From assembly GCA_949128115.1 (NCBI GenBank), contig OX421964.1:1426001-1490000 (forward strand): 64,000 bases of DNA, in the 5' to 3' direction. The first letter of the stretch is position 1. Each line of letters begins with the position of its first letter. Below, one piece after another: positions 54,913 through 64,000 of this stretch. The DNA comes from Anaspis maculata. Its lineage: Eukaryota > Arthropoda > Insecta > Coleoptera > Scraptiidae. The position numbers and the translations under genes are program-made. The notes under the pieces are model-generated. The model had not been told where the DNA came from. It did no database searches and saw only the letters and a program-made list of their open reading frames with translations.

Positions 54913-55614
54913 TGGAATTAATTAAAACAAAAACGATTTTTTTTTACCATGGCAAGCTTACAGTCGCTTCTTCAATATATCAAAAGTCCTCAACTCTGGG
55001 ACTGCTACAAATCAGTATACAGGGTGAAAGTTTATTATTTTTCTTTACTCTCTTTTTTTCTTGAAAAAGTGATGACCGAAAAAAAACGGTTTCAGGCTAG
55101 TTTAATAGGCCACAGTCTTCCAATAAACATGTAGAAAATATACCACCCAGCAACTGCCGCGTATCAAGTTACACGGTGAAAACTATTTTTCAACTTCAAT
55201 TTTTTTTCTTAGTGGAACTGATCTAGATTGAAGCCAGTTTCAGTTTCTTTGCAAGCTGATAATGTCATACTGAACATATAAAAAGGACACATCTCTGCAT
55301 CTGCTGCTTTCCAATTTACAGGGTGAAAAGTCATTTTCACGTTTCAATTTTGATGAAATCGGCTAACACAACAATTGCGACTGGTTTTCCTGTAAATTTG
55401 AGGTTTCTAGTCAAACATATCAAAATAATACATTTCTGCTACAGCTACGTTTTTATTTACAAATTTAAATGTTTGATTGCGTTCCCAAAAATAATGAACT
55501 TTCACCCTGTATACTAATTTGTAGCGATCCCAGAGTTGAGGACTTTTGATATGTTGAAGAGGGAACTGAAAGCTAGCCATGGTAGAAAAATCGTTTTTGT
55601 TTGAATCAATTCCA
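54913..55614. mobile_element. Foldback element with 115-bp arms
   Basis: The left arm TGGAATTAATTAAAACAAAA (54913-about 55030) is mirrored by the right arm ending TTTTGTTTGAATCAATTCCA (about 55499-55614). Shared internal words are ACCATGG, CAAAAGTCCTCAACTCTG and TATACAGGGTGAAAG / CTTTCACCCTGTATA. The interior of about 460 bp contains two more ACAGGGTGAAA/ACACGGTGAAA words (about 55173, 55319). No transposase seen. Confidence 0.75.
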
Positions 55615-56340
55615 GCAGATATTCTATTTCCAATGTACTACAAGGGTCACGAGCATAGAATGGCTTCGATGCGTCAAAGTAGAGTTGAAAATCCTTCAAA
55701 AGTAGTGATGGGCACCATAGTGATCGGATAGATTTTGAATAATTAAATAGTAAAATTTTGCACTTTGACTTTTGATGCTCGGCAGTCAGATCATTGACGG
55801 CTTCCACGAAATAGTTGTTGAAACCATTTTCCAAACTCTGTCTACCCTCTACGCCAATACCCTTACTGGTTATAATTTACGGAAAAGAACCACTACTTAG
55901 TGCCGGACTCACTACATCCGACGGGTTCGTAATTGTTTCTTCCTGGGAAGTATAGCTGGTTAGCACGTCTTCTTTTAGGTCCACTTTACGGTCACGATTC
56001 ATGACGAGTACTTACGTAGACGACAAAAACCACTGAAAACCCACCACGGGGAACTTATAGCAGGGGCTGTCACAACTCCGGTTTGAGGTCAGGTCTGTCC
56101 TGAAACTGTCGCTCGAACCCACAACTGCCGCCAGAGAGCCTGGTTGGGTCTGGTTTTATGTAAGCGAGGACGACCACCATCTTCGTCGGCCATCCAACAG
56201 CACCACCACCAGCACTCGACGCTACGTCACAGGCCTGATCGGGAAGCAATTTCCTTCCTTTCTCCAAGCGAACCAATGGGAATACCAACAGGAGCTGATT
56301 CCTCTCAACAAAATAAGTTGAAAAAAGCGAATAACATTTT
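55615..56340. other. Unassigned interval
   Basis: No recognised gene or repeat. A TTGAGGTCAGGTCTGTCC word near 56085 has only one TCAGG unit and is not a telomere-type tract. Confidence 0.3.
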
Positions 56341-56349
56341 TTCCTAAAG

Positions 56350-56480
56350 TGCTTCCTAAGGGAGAACAGCCCCTCAAAAGTACGCAGTAAAACATCATTT
56401 GCTGAAAAACCGTCAAAGGTGGGAACTTCAAACTCAGTGTAGAGAAGTTTTCCAACTAACAGTACAAATGTACATGCAAA
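56350..56480 (-). repeat. Inverted copy of the dispersed repeat at 655-800
   Basis: CTTCCTAAGGGAG, AAACCGTCAAA and GTGTAGAGAAGTTTTCC reproduce, in reverse complement, CTCCCTTAGGAA, TTTGACGGTTT-like and AAACTTCTCTAC of 655-800. A second partial copy in direct orientation lies at 56690-56770. Confidence 0.65.
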
Positions 56481-57267
56481 GTTTTAAAGACATCTAACCA
56501 GTGACGGCGTAATTAGAGGGGATTGGGACTATGTTGAAAATTATTCTAGACACGTTCGTGTTTTTCACTTTTCACTTCAGAACGGTTTACTTACGGGAAA
56601 AATGCAAGAGGAATAAAAGTTTTGAATTAAACGAGTCTATCGTGAACCTCATATTTGAAGCTCGTGCCTTGGACAGTTCTTGAGCAGATATTTCAAGACT
56701 TTGTTGCACTTTGCACCTTCGAGGGCAACTCCTCAGGGAGCACTTGAGGAAAAAATATTACTCTTACTTTTCGACTTATTTTTCTGAGAGCGATCACCTC
56801 CCGAAGTATGATGCAAGATCACTGAAACACCCAGTATAAGCCGACGCTACTAAAATGATTTCACCTCAAGTCGTTCAGCAGTCCTAAGCCGGCCCGCATC
56901 GCAGCATTCACGCACTGCACGTCCGCAGACGGCCTTCGCCTTGATGCTTCCCATCCATGACCATCTTCACCGAACCATTGGCCCTGTTCAGGGCCAAAAC
57001 ATCGGCCCCGCTTGGGGCCACCTTTCCGAACCATCCGCCGAGCGGACCTCGTCCGCTAGCGAGACCTCAGGTCTCATCACCATCAAGAGCGCGTTTCCGC
57101 CAGAGCCTGAAAGCTCTGCCTTTCACTCTGGCCGCGCCTCTTACGCCCTTGACATCACTACTACCTTTATTTATTTCATTCAACCCCCCTAATACGCACC
57201 CTCTGTCTAACCGGGGGAAAATTAGCACAATTCGCGTAGGAACTTTTGTAGGTACCGAGCCACAATT
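56481..57267. other. Unassigned interval, GC-rich at 56880-57150
   Basis: The GC-rich part holds GGGCC/GGCCC words (GGCCCTGTTCAGGGCC, CGGCCCCGCTTGGGGCC) forming local hairpins, and open frames without domains. Possibly an LTR or promoter remnant, not established. Confidence 0.3.
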
Positions 57268-57271
57268 ACTT

Positions 57272-57364
57272 TGTAACGGGTCGAAAATTTCGGGGGCTTG
57301 AGCCGGCCCTGAGCTTTGTTGGTACCGCTACCGCAGGGGAAAATGAATTCCCTAGAAATCTGAC
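57272..57364 (+). repeat. Truncated 5' LTR of the gypsy element
   Basis: Matches the first ~93 bp of the 3' LTR, down to CTAGAAATCTGAC, then switches abruptly to internal (pol-proximal) sequence. The junction marks the deletion breakpoint. Confidence 0.85.
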
Positions 57365-57399
57365 GCGGATTTTGAGGTGACAGCTGAAAATCCGATTCG

Positions 57400-58737
57400 A
57401 GGTTGAGCTTCGCTGACTGTACAGCACGAGATCGGGTTGCTTCCTGGGACTGAACCCCTAAAACAGAGGGCGTATAGGGTGTCTCCGCATCGCCAGAGCC
57501 TGATTGATGCGGAGTTAGATAAGATCATCGCGCTTGGCGTGGTGGCGCTGTGCAACAGCCCCTGGGCTTCGCCTGTCCGCTTGCGGTGCCGAATAAAGAT
57601 GAGACGCAACGATTCTCCATAGACTTTCGGCGATTGAATGCCGTTACTATGAAAGATGCTCACCCGTTGCTCAACATAGACGCGATTCTGGATAGCCTGC
57701 GAAACACGCGGTATCTGTTCACGCTGGACGTGAAAAGCACCCACTGGCAAGTGCCATTGTCCCCGGGTTCACGTCCCTTAACGGCGTTTACAGTACAGGG
57801 AAGAGGCTTGTTCCAGTTCGTGCGGATGCCGTTCGGGCTGACCAATGCGCCGGCGACTTGGCAACGCATCGTGGACAGGGTGCTTGGGGAGGATCTGAAA
57901 CCGTAGGTCTGGGTATATCTGGACGACATTGTCGTGTCCACCGCAGATTTCCAGTCGCACATCGGACTGCTGGGGACTGTGCTGGATCGGTTGCGTCAGG
58001 CTGGATTGGTGATCTCCGTTGACAAGTGTCAACTGTGTCGACCGGAGCTCAAGTACCTTGGGTTTGTCATCGATGGGCAGAGGCTCCGTACGGACCTTCC
58101 GGTGCAGGCGATGGTCGGCGTGTCCCCACCGAGTTGCGTGCGGGAGGTCCGTGCCTTTTTAGGCATGGCCTCCTGGTACCGTCGCTTCGTCCGAGACTTC
58201 GCCAGTCTGGCGGCTCCATTGACGGAACTAGCTCGTAAGGGTCGTCCCTTGGTTTGGACCGAGGAATGCGATGCCGCTTTCCGTCGGTTGAAGGAGAAGT
58301 TGATTTCCCCGCCCGTCTTGGCTCGGCCGGACTTCTCTTTGCCCTTCACCCTTCAGGCTGATGCCTCCGGTTTCGATCTGGGGGGAGTGCTGACACAGCG
58401 GTTTCCGGATGGGGAGCGAGTGGCATGTCACGTATCGCGCTCACTCACCGCGATGGAGCGGAAATACTCCGCTACGAAACGCGAATGTCTCGGAGTGATT
58501 TGGAGCGTGGAAAAACTGCGGTGTTACCTCGAAGGGCGACGATTTCGGGTCATTACCGACCATTATAGCCTCCTGTGGCTCCATCAGCTAGAAGATCCAC
58601 AGGGACGCTTGGCCTGGTGGGCCCTACGCTTGCTGCCCTACGATTACGACATCGTAAGGGCAAGGATCATGTCGTGCCCGACTTTTTATCTCGTTCCGTT
58701 CCGACGTCGGAACCGACGGCGGTTGTGGAGGAACTAG
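57400..58737 (+). pseudogene. Gypsy pol: reverse transcriptase and RNase H
   Basis: RT blocks in order: LIDAELDKIIALGVV and NSPWASP (about 57505-57570), a frameshift near 57590, FSIDFRRLNAVT, LFTLDVKSTHWQVPL (motif A), FVRMPFGLTNAPATWQ (motif B), then YLDDIVVS (motif C, about 57917). A TAG at 57904 lies just upstream of it. The connection follows (ELKYLGFVIDG, VREVRAFLGMASWYRRFV), then RNase H with LQADASGFDLGGVL, RECLGVIWSVEKLRCYL and FRVITDHYSLLWL. A second frameshift lies near 58670. Catalytic residues are largely readable but the ORF is broken. Confidence 0.85.
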
Positions 58738-59690
58738 TGGAGGGCTACGGTGGAGCCGATGGTTGGTACCGCCAGATGTTGGAGCGGGTGGCGCGCTCTC
58801 CAGAAATATTACCACTTGCAACGCATCGTGGGGAGTCGCCTTTTCAAAAGATTGTGTGTACCCACCTGGGATACCTATGAGACGAATTGGAAGCTGGTGC
58901 CGCCAAGGGAAGACCGACCCCGCATCCTGCAAGAGTGCCATGACGCGCCCACTTCTGGACACCTAGGAATCACCAGGACTCAAGCTCGCGTTTTCGAGCA
59001 GTACTGGTGGCCAAAGTTCCAGAAAGACGTCCGTCGTTACGTTGCCAGGTCTGGTGTCGAGTCTGTACCACGGTCAAGTCCAGCAACTAACGGCCGATGG
59101 GTTTAATGACCATTGTGAATCCGCCCACGCGACCTTGGCAGAAGATCGCGGTGGACTTATTCGGACCTCTTCCGCGAAAGATGCAAGGCTATACCCAGAT
59201 GTTGGTAGTCACCGACATGTTTTCCAAGTTCGCTCGTTCATTGCCGGTTGGAAGTGCCACAACTCGCGTTGTCTGCAGACTTCTGGAGGAGCAGGTGTTC
59301 CTTCTCTTCGGTGTGCCGGAAGTGGCCCAAATGGACAACGGCGTGCAATTTTGGAGTAGGGAGATGGATCAACTGTTGGCCCGGTACGGAAGTGTTGCCC
59401 GTTACAACCCCGTATACCACACCCAGGCGAACCATGCGGAGCGCGTGAATCGGACCATGAAGATGGTACTGCAAGCTGCCCTGCTCGATCGGATGGACCC
59501 GAACCACCGTCACTGAGACAGGGACCTGTCTGCGATCGCGTGCGCCCTGCGCACCGTCAAACGTGAGGTTGCCGACCGTACTCATTTCTTCATCAACTTT
59601 GGCCGCGAGATGGTTCCTCACGGATCTCGGTATGATCGGAACAACCTAGATGGTCGGTTTGTTTGGCAAACCTTCCATTTGTGGGAGGGG
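58655..59690 (+). pseudogene. Gypsy pol: integrase
   Basis: After GKDHVVPDFLSRSVP (end of the RNase H linker) and a frameshift near 58805, the zinc-binding domain shows CHDAPTSGHLGITRTQARV (the two His). The CRVC half follows in another frame (about 59050-59065). The core carries PWQKIAVDLFGPL (first Asp), VTDMFSKFARSLPVG, EVAQMDNGVQFW (second Asp) and ANHAERVNRTMK (Glu), i.e. DD35E-type spacing. A TGA at 59514 probably replaces Trp (NHRH-W-DRDL). No chromodomain is visible. At least two frameshifts and one stop make it inactive. Confidence 0.85.
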
Positions 59691-59695
59691 GTGAT

Positions 59696-60228
59696 GTAAC
59701 GGGTCGGAAATTTTGGAGGCTTGAGCCGGCCCTGAGCTTTGTTGGTACCGCTACCGCAGAGAAAAATGAATTCCCTAGAAATCTGACAGGGATTCAGGCT
59801 CCCACAACATCCAGCGTCTCTGTCGCTCCCAAGAGCAGTCGGCCGGGCCACCAAAGATACGGAGTGGCGCCAAAAGCCCACGCACCAACACCAGGCTCGA
59901 GCTAGCTTCGGCCGACATCGGGTTTGAGTGGCAGCTCGGGCCAAGCGATGGCGGCCTTGGGGAGCAGCAGAGCGGCAGGACAAGACTCCTATCTTCGGGA
60001 TGAATGCGTTATCCTCTTTTTATCGTAAACTGTATGTCGTATGTAATTAGCTCGTTTCTATTTTTTTTTTGAGGAAGAGGGGCTCAGCCCACCATATTTC
60101 CGTTTGTTGTATAGAAAATGTTATTAAATAAACGCTATTGTTAATACCATGGCGTTTTGTTTATACCAGTCCTGAGGCCGGCAAGTACTGTAGCCAAGCC
60201 GGCTGCCGAACCCCGACTAGCCGTAGCA
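59696..60228 (+). repeat. 3' LTR of the gypsy element
   Basis: 533 bp, starting TGTAACGGG and ending GCCGTAGCA, followed by the ACTT duplication. AATAAA lies near 60126. It is the only complete LTR of this element in the window. Confidence 0.85.
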
Positions 60229-60232
60229 ACTT

Positions 60233-60970
60233 CTAGACCGTTTTGGTCGGTTATGGCTCGACCGTTTCATAAATGCTCAGGGTTTTATTCACAATCCAAC
60301 CGAAGATTATCATGTACAAAAAAATACACAGGAAGCAGAATGGTTTCTCCTAATTCAGGTAAAATCATCATTAGTATTCAAAAGGTTGACATAATCATGC
60401 TAATACACCGCTGTTGTTCTTTCAGTAGATAAAAATAGAAACATGTTTTCGGACAATCACAATATCGAACCAACATCTGAGAACTCAATTATTCAAACTT
60501 TGGCAGGCTGATAACAATTCCTTGAAAAGAAATTTTATTTGTAATTGAACCTAATATATTCGGTCTTGGACTTTTGTTCGAAGAAAAATTCGGTTCAACG
60601 AGTCAAAACGTACGAAGGAATCGCAATGGCTGCTGATCCATCTGTTCTAATTTGCTTTTGCATTTTTGGCTGTCTTTCACAAGTCGAAACACTGCACATA
60701 ATATGAGCAAAATTTGTGACTGCGATTTATAGCCACCTCGCTTAAATCTCCATTGCATTTTGTACGACCAAACATCACTCTTTATCTTTTGAAATCCGTA
60801 CACAAATTCTGTAGTTTTGCCACCGACAGTCTCGTGGTACCTTGTTGTTGGTGACTTTGAAATTAACGTAGATGTTATAGGGCGTAAGGTCCTAGTTTGA
60901 CTTGAAAATCAGGAATTATCATTTCGATGAGAAAATCTCAGAATTAAATTCACAAGGTTTCATGTGTAAA
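60233..60970. other. Unassigned interval
   Basis: No recognised domain or repeat. A 66-codon minus-strand frame (60603-60803) has no known motif. Confidence 0.3.
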
Positions 60971-60977
60971 ATTACTG

Positions 60978-61125
60978 GGGAGTTTGCGTGCACACGTCCG
61001 TACGACGTAACGTAACTTCCAACGTGAAAATAGACGAGTTTGTTATTTGTAATTCCTCAGTTACAGGGCAATTCTCACGTTCTACGTTGCGTTACGTCGT
61101 CCGTTGCGTGAAATCGCAAACTCCC
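60978..61125. mobile_element. Short MITE-like inverted repeat
   Basis: GGGAGTTTGCGTG...ACGTCCGTACGACGTAACG at the left is mirrored by CGTTACGTCGTCCGTTGCGTG...CGCAAACTCCC at the right, with about 40 bp between. Length 148 bp. It directly precedes the direct repeat starting at 61131. No clear target duplication. Confidence 0.65.
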
Positions 61126-61130
61126 TATTA

Positions 61131-61408
61131 TTGTTTTTGTAACATCGTTAACGTGTGAAAAAGAAGCCGATAACACTCTCTGGGGTGGCTTATCAACTTA
61201 GGTACCTAACGTGCCGTTTCGGATTCACCTCGACTTGAATTGTATCTGGTATTGTTAAAAACCGGGCGACAGGTACCTACGCTTTGGAACAGATGACGTC
61301 CACTTTAATTACGGCTTGTGCTGAAGCCGAGCTTCTTTTCCGAACGTAACATAAACATTCGTTGTGGCATTATTCGACAATATTATTCGACATACCAATC
61401 TCTTTTAT
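61131..61408 (+). repeat. Direct repeat, left copy (second copy at 63731)
   Basis: About 278 bp from ATTGTTTTTGTAACATCGTT to CGACATACCAAT, repeated with few differences at 63731-64000. The spacing is 2600 bp. It brackets duplicated-unit copy 2 and could be a long terminal direct repeat or one end of a tandem unit. Confidence 0.85.
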
Positions 61409-61537
61409 TTCCCTCATTGTAGAATTAGCCAACCGGCACCTGTTCATCTTCATTACCTTTTGTAAATGAACTTTGTAATCCAACAACTGCTTCAGCTTCA
61501 ATATTGTATTAGTCATTGCTTGGTGCTGAAGATTGTT

Positions 61538-63540
61538 TTTTTGGGAATTCGGTCACAACAATACTGTGGCGCCCCCGACCATCCAATAAGAACCCCGGCC
61601 GATCTCCTCTGATCAGCTGGCGGGCCGTATTTCGTGACGCGATGCCTTTTTGGCATGTAACAACATGATAGTATTTGTTTCTGCCGAGAAGTGTACCTAT
61701 TTTTTTTCCTTCCGAGCACCAATCCTACAAGTAGTGATATTGATGATGTCTTCAAAAAAGGCTTACCTACGTGGAATAATTTTTTTCTGTATTTTTGTAC
61801 CAGATACCTGATGCCGAGAACCACCAAGGGGCAATATCGTCTGAGAGATCCAGAAATCAATTAAATTTGACTGCATGCCTTATATCCCCACAACAGCTAC
61901 GTGTCTTTTGCGATCATATGCCTAAAACAGTCAGTAAAAAATTGTTGCTGTTAGATGCCAGTTATCTAGAACAGGGAAAAGAAATTTCGGCAAATATGGA
62001 ATATTATGAATCCTACCTTGTGAATATAGGTGATGCTCTAGCGAAGTCGTTTGAGATAGGTACTCTTCAATCACACCAAAGATTTGAAGTACCTACTTTG
62101 GAACGCCAACACGGTACATCAGAATTTTAGCGATCGTGAACCGGAAGATCCGGAAAATTGAAAATTGACATCCTTTCGGGGTGCAGCTGCGGTTTGACAG
62201 AAAGAAGACGGGCATGACTACCTGGTTTAGTTCTAGCCCAAATCGAGAAATTCAGTAATGTATCCATCGACATCGACTTGAAGTTCTACAAAGCGAAGAT
62301 GCATCGTATTTTCTAGTCACACCTGTCCAAGCAGCAAAAAAATGTACCTATAATAAATAATATAAACTCGATGTTCATATATTTATTATTAAAATTTAAA
62401 ATCAACAGATTTCTGAAACTTTGATGAATATCAGTTCTAATTATATTTCCTGAATGTTAGTTTTGATACTAAGTGTAAATAAATTTGATTACCGAATGTA
62501 GAAGAATCCATAAATGTGGATACTATGTTGGTCGATCTAAGATCACTTGTAGCCTGAATATATGAGACAGGTGATCAAATAAAAAGTTATCAGTCAAGCA
62601 TAATCGGCGAATTTTTCACGGAATCCAAAACAATATGAAGCTTATACTATCGTGATTGTAGGTTATCAATAATTTAGAAAAATGTTCGACTTGGTCATGT
62701 TATGTATTATAATAGCTCATTGGTAGGCAGTCATAAGTCGAATAATAAATTGATATGATTGGACAAATAAATTGTCAAATGAGTTTATCCAGCAAAGTGA
62801 ATCTTCTCAATCATAGAAGAAATCTAGCTGGAATGTGCATTTAGGAGAAACGAAACATCGGCCGATTTCTACCGCCATGAAAGCTCTGCAGATGTTCCTA
62901 CACTTCCCAGGGAGCCATCAGCAATGTGTCAAAACCACGTTCCCTGATTCGAAGGTGAGTACCTATAAGCTAAGTAAATTTCCTGTTTGGAATTTCCTGA
63001 GTGGTGAACAAAACTAAGGAGAAATGAGAAAATAACTTGAATTGTGCGTTCGACCAAAGCGTGAAAATGGATGAAAGTGGACTTGAATCAAAATTTGAGA
63101 TGAAAGTGAGAACAAAACAATAATACAAAATAATTCGCAAGGCGGCAGTGGAATTATTTTATTCACAGGGCGCCTGTGAGTAGTATCAGCGCCAGCAGTG
63201 CGGATTTCCACCATGCGTACCACACCGTCAGCTCCAAGAAAAAGGCGTGTCGTCGTCCAAGAGGTCATTATTCACGATAAAGGAAAGGAAGAGGGTTTAT
63301 GAGAAATGATTGAATCACCTTCTTTGAGGTTTGGAATGGATTTTGTCCATTTGGGACGTTGCATGAGAGTGTTTAGGGAGTCTTTTGACCAAACTTTCCA
63401 GATTCGCCCAGTACTTGAGTCAAGTAGTCAACGAGTCAACAGGCGAAAAGGGTTGTCATCCAGATTTTCTTCTACAGGCGCCATTGGACAACCGCCGGTC
63501 AAAAAATGAGCTGGAGTCAAACAGTCCAGACCAGTAAAGA
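61538..63540 (+). repeat. Duplicated unit, copy 2
   Basis: A direct copy of 52727-54890, 8.8 kb downstream. It starts GGGAATTCGGTCACAACAAT, carries the conserved frame at 61795-62130, lacks about 120 bp present in copy 1 after the GAACCGGAAGATCC point, and has the transposase-like exon at 62835-62960 with donor AAG|GTGAGTA. It adds 3' sequence not in copy 1 (63540-63730). A TTTTTGTACCAG acceptor-like site near 61803 precedes the conserved frame. Confidence 0.85.
62835..62960 (+). pseudogene. Possible PIF/Harbinger-type transposase exon fragment (copy 2)
   Basis: Same frame as copy 1, with one change (FPVSK to FPDSK) at the end of the putative recognition helix, before the GTGAGTA donor. No DDE blocks follow. 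The call has the same uncertainty as in copy 1. Confidence 0.4.
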
Positions 63541-63715
63541 TGAAATCATAGTTTATTCTTTCAGGGTTTTCTGTACTTTACGTACATGTGCTGTATTGAA
63601 CCGGAAGAACAGAATCAGAACAGAATATATCGACAACCTCGCAACAATTCGAAATTTGCCTGATTCGGAACACCCTGAACAAACTACGCAATGTGAGGTA
63701 CCTATCGATACTTGA
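63506..63715 (+). CDS. Unrecognised frame with exon-like borders at the end of copy 2
   Basis: The 69-codon frame contains TCAVLNRKNRIRTEYIDNLA and RNLPDSEHPEQTTQCE. An acceptor-like TATTCTTTCAG at about 63555-63565 and a GAG|GTACCT donor-like site near 63698 would bound an exon of about 135 bp. The function is unknown and no copy exists in unit 1. It could be a terminal exon of the duplicated unit or chance. Confidence 0.3.
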   Translation: MSWSQTVQTSKDEIIVYSFRVFCTLRTCAVLNRKNRIRTEYIDNLATIRNLPDSEHPEQTTQCEVPIDT

Positions 63716-63730
63716 TATCCGAGCGGCTAT

Positions 63731-64000
63731 TGTTTTTATAACATTGTTAACGTGTGAAAAAGAAGCCGATATCACTCTTTATGGTGGCTTATCAACTTAG
63801 GTACCTAACGTGCCGTTTCGGATTCACCTCGACTTGAATTGTATCTGGTATTGTTAAAAACCGGGCGACAGGTACCTACGCTTTGGAACAGATGACGTCC
63901 ACTTTAATTACGGCTTGTGCTGAAGCCGAGCTTCTTTTCCGAACGTAACATAAACATTCGTTGTGGCATTATTCGACAATATTATTCGACATACCAATTT
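63731..64000 (+). repeat. Direct repeat, right copy (truncated by window end)
   Basis: Matches 61131-61408 nearly base for base until the window ends (ACCAATTT against ACCAATCT). Its true 3' limit lies outside. Confidence 0.85.

Larger units (their letters stand above)
57272..60228 (+). mobile_element. Ty3/gypsy retrotransposon with large internal deletion, ACTT target duplication
   Basis: ACTT flanks the element (57268-57271 and 60229-60232). A 5' LTR head of about 90 bp (57272-57364) is joined directly to pol; a polypurine tract (GTGGGAGGGGG, about 59682-59692) precedes the full 3' LTR (59696-60228). Both LTR starts read TGTAACGGGTCG(A/G)AAATTT and then GAGCCGGCCCTGAGC, with a few differences. 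The rest of the 5' LTR, gag and protease are missing, while the outer flanks still match, so the deletion occurred inside an inserted element. Confidence 0.9.

Noticed and set aside
56080..56105. Another telomere-type tract (AGGTCAGGTC)
   Set aside because: Only one or two pentamers, with no array and no adjacent LINE.

Overview
This window looks like repeat-dense, gene-poor DNA from an arthropod nuclear genome, most likely an insect. I found no host gene, rRNA, tRNA gene, operon or CRISPR array that I can defend. Short arrays of the pentamer TCAGG (variants TCGGG, TTAGG) carry R1-clade retrotransposons. TCAGG is the telomere repeat known from many beetles, so Coleoptera is my best guess, by inference only. 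The content is non-LTR and LTR retrotransposon relics, foldback or MITE-like DNA transposons, a tRNA-derived SINE, four kinds of satellite and a duplicated transposon-like unit.

Layout. 0-13 kb: a cluster of foldback elements (1-575, 1625-2188 with a nested MITE, 2425-7250 with further nesting and a 5'-truncated LINE, 8147-11269 with a TAA-flanked insertion in one arm), then a LINE relic at 12.9 kb. 13.5-19.4 kb: three R1-clade LINE 3' portions (A, B, C) in or beside TCAGG tracts. The longest, C, has an 11-bp target duplication and is split by a 2089-bp foldback transposon flanked by CGA; removing that insert restores the LINE frame. 19.4-22.1 kb: an RNase H-bearing LINE, a gag zinc-knuckle fragment and a CR1-like LINE tail interrupted by a palindromic element. 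22-31 kb: decayed fragments (mariner-like transposase, candidate copia-type LTR, TA-flanked MITE, minus-strand LINE RT). 31.6-41 kb: an AGAAATCC-type degenerate satellite, hAT-like and Ty3/gypsy relics, and a GAGCCC/CCTTG-type composite satellite split by an LTR-like insert. 43.4-49.2 kb: a satellite of about 31 half-units arranged as ~374-bp dimers. 50.7-51.0 kb: a SINE. 51.4-52.7 kb: a GAATGTTCC-type satellite split by a second foldback element, with the same terminal motif as the one in LINE C and a CAT duplication. 52.7-54.9 and 61.5-63.5 kb: two copies of a ~2-kb unit with a possible PIF/Harbinger-like helix-turn-helix segment ending at a splice donor. 57.3-60.2 kb: an internally deleted Ty3/gypsy element flanked by ACTT.

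The elements do not form a pathway; they form a stratigraphy of nested insertions. The most interesting signals are the TAGTCC-terminus, 3-bp-duplication foldback family; the R1-clade LINEs at TCAGG repeats; the dimeric satellite; the GAANNTTC-rich satellite; and the duplicated unit. All alignments were made by eye, so arm boundaries and identities are approximate.
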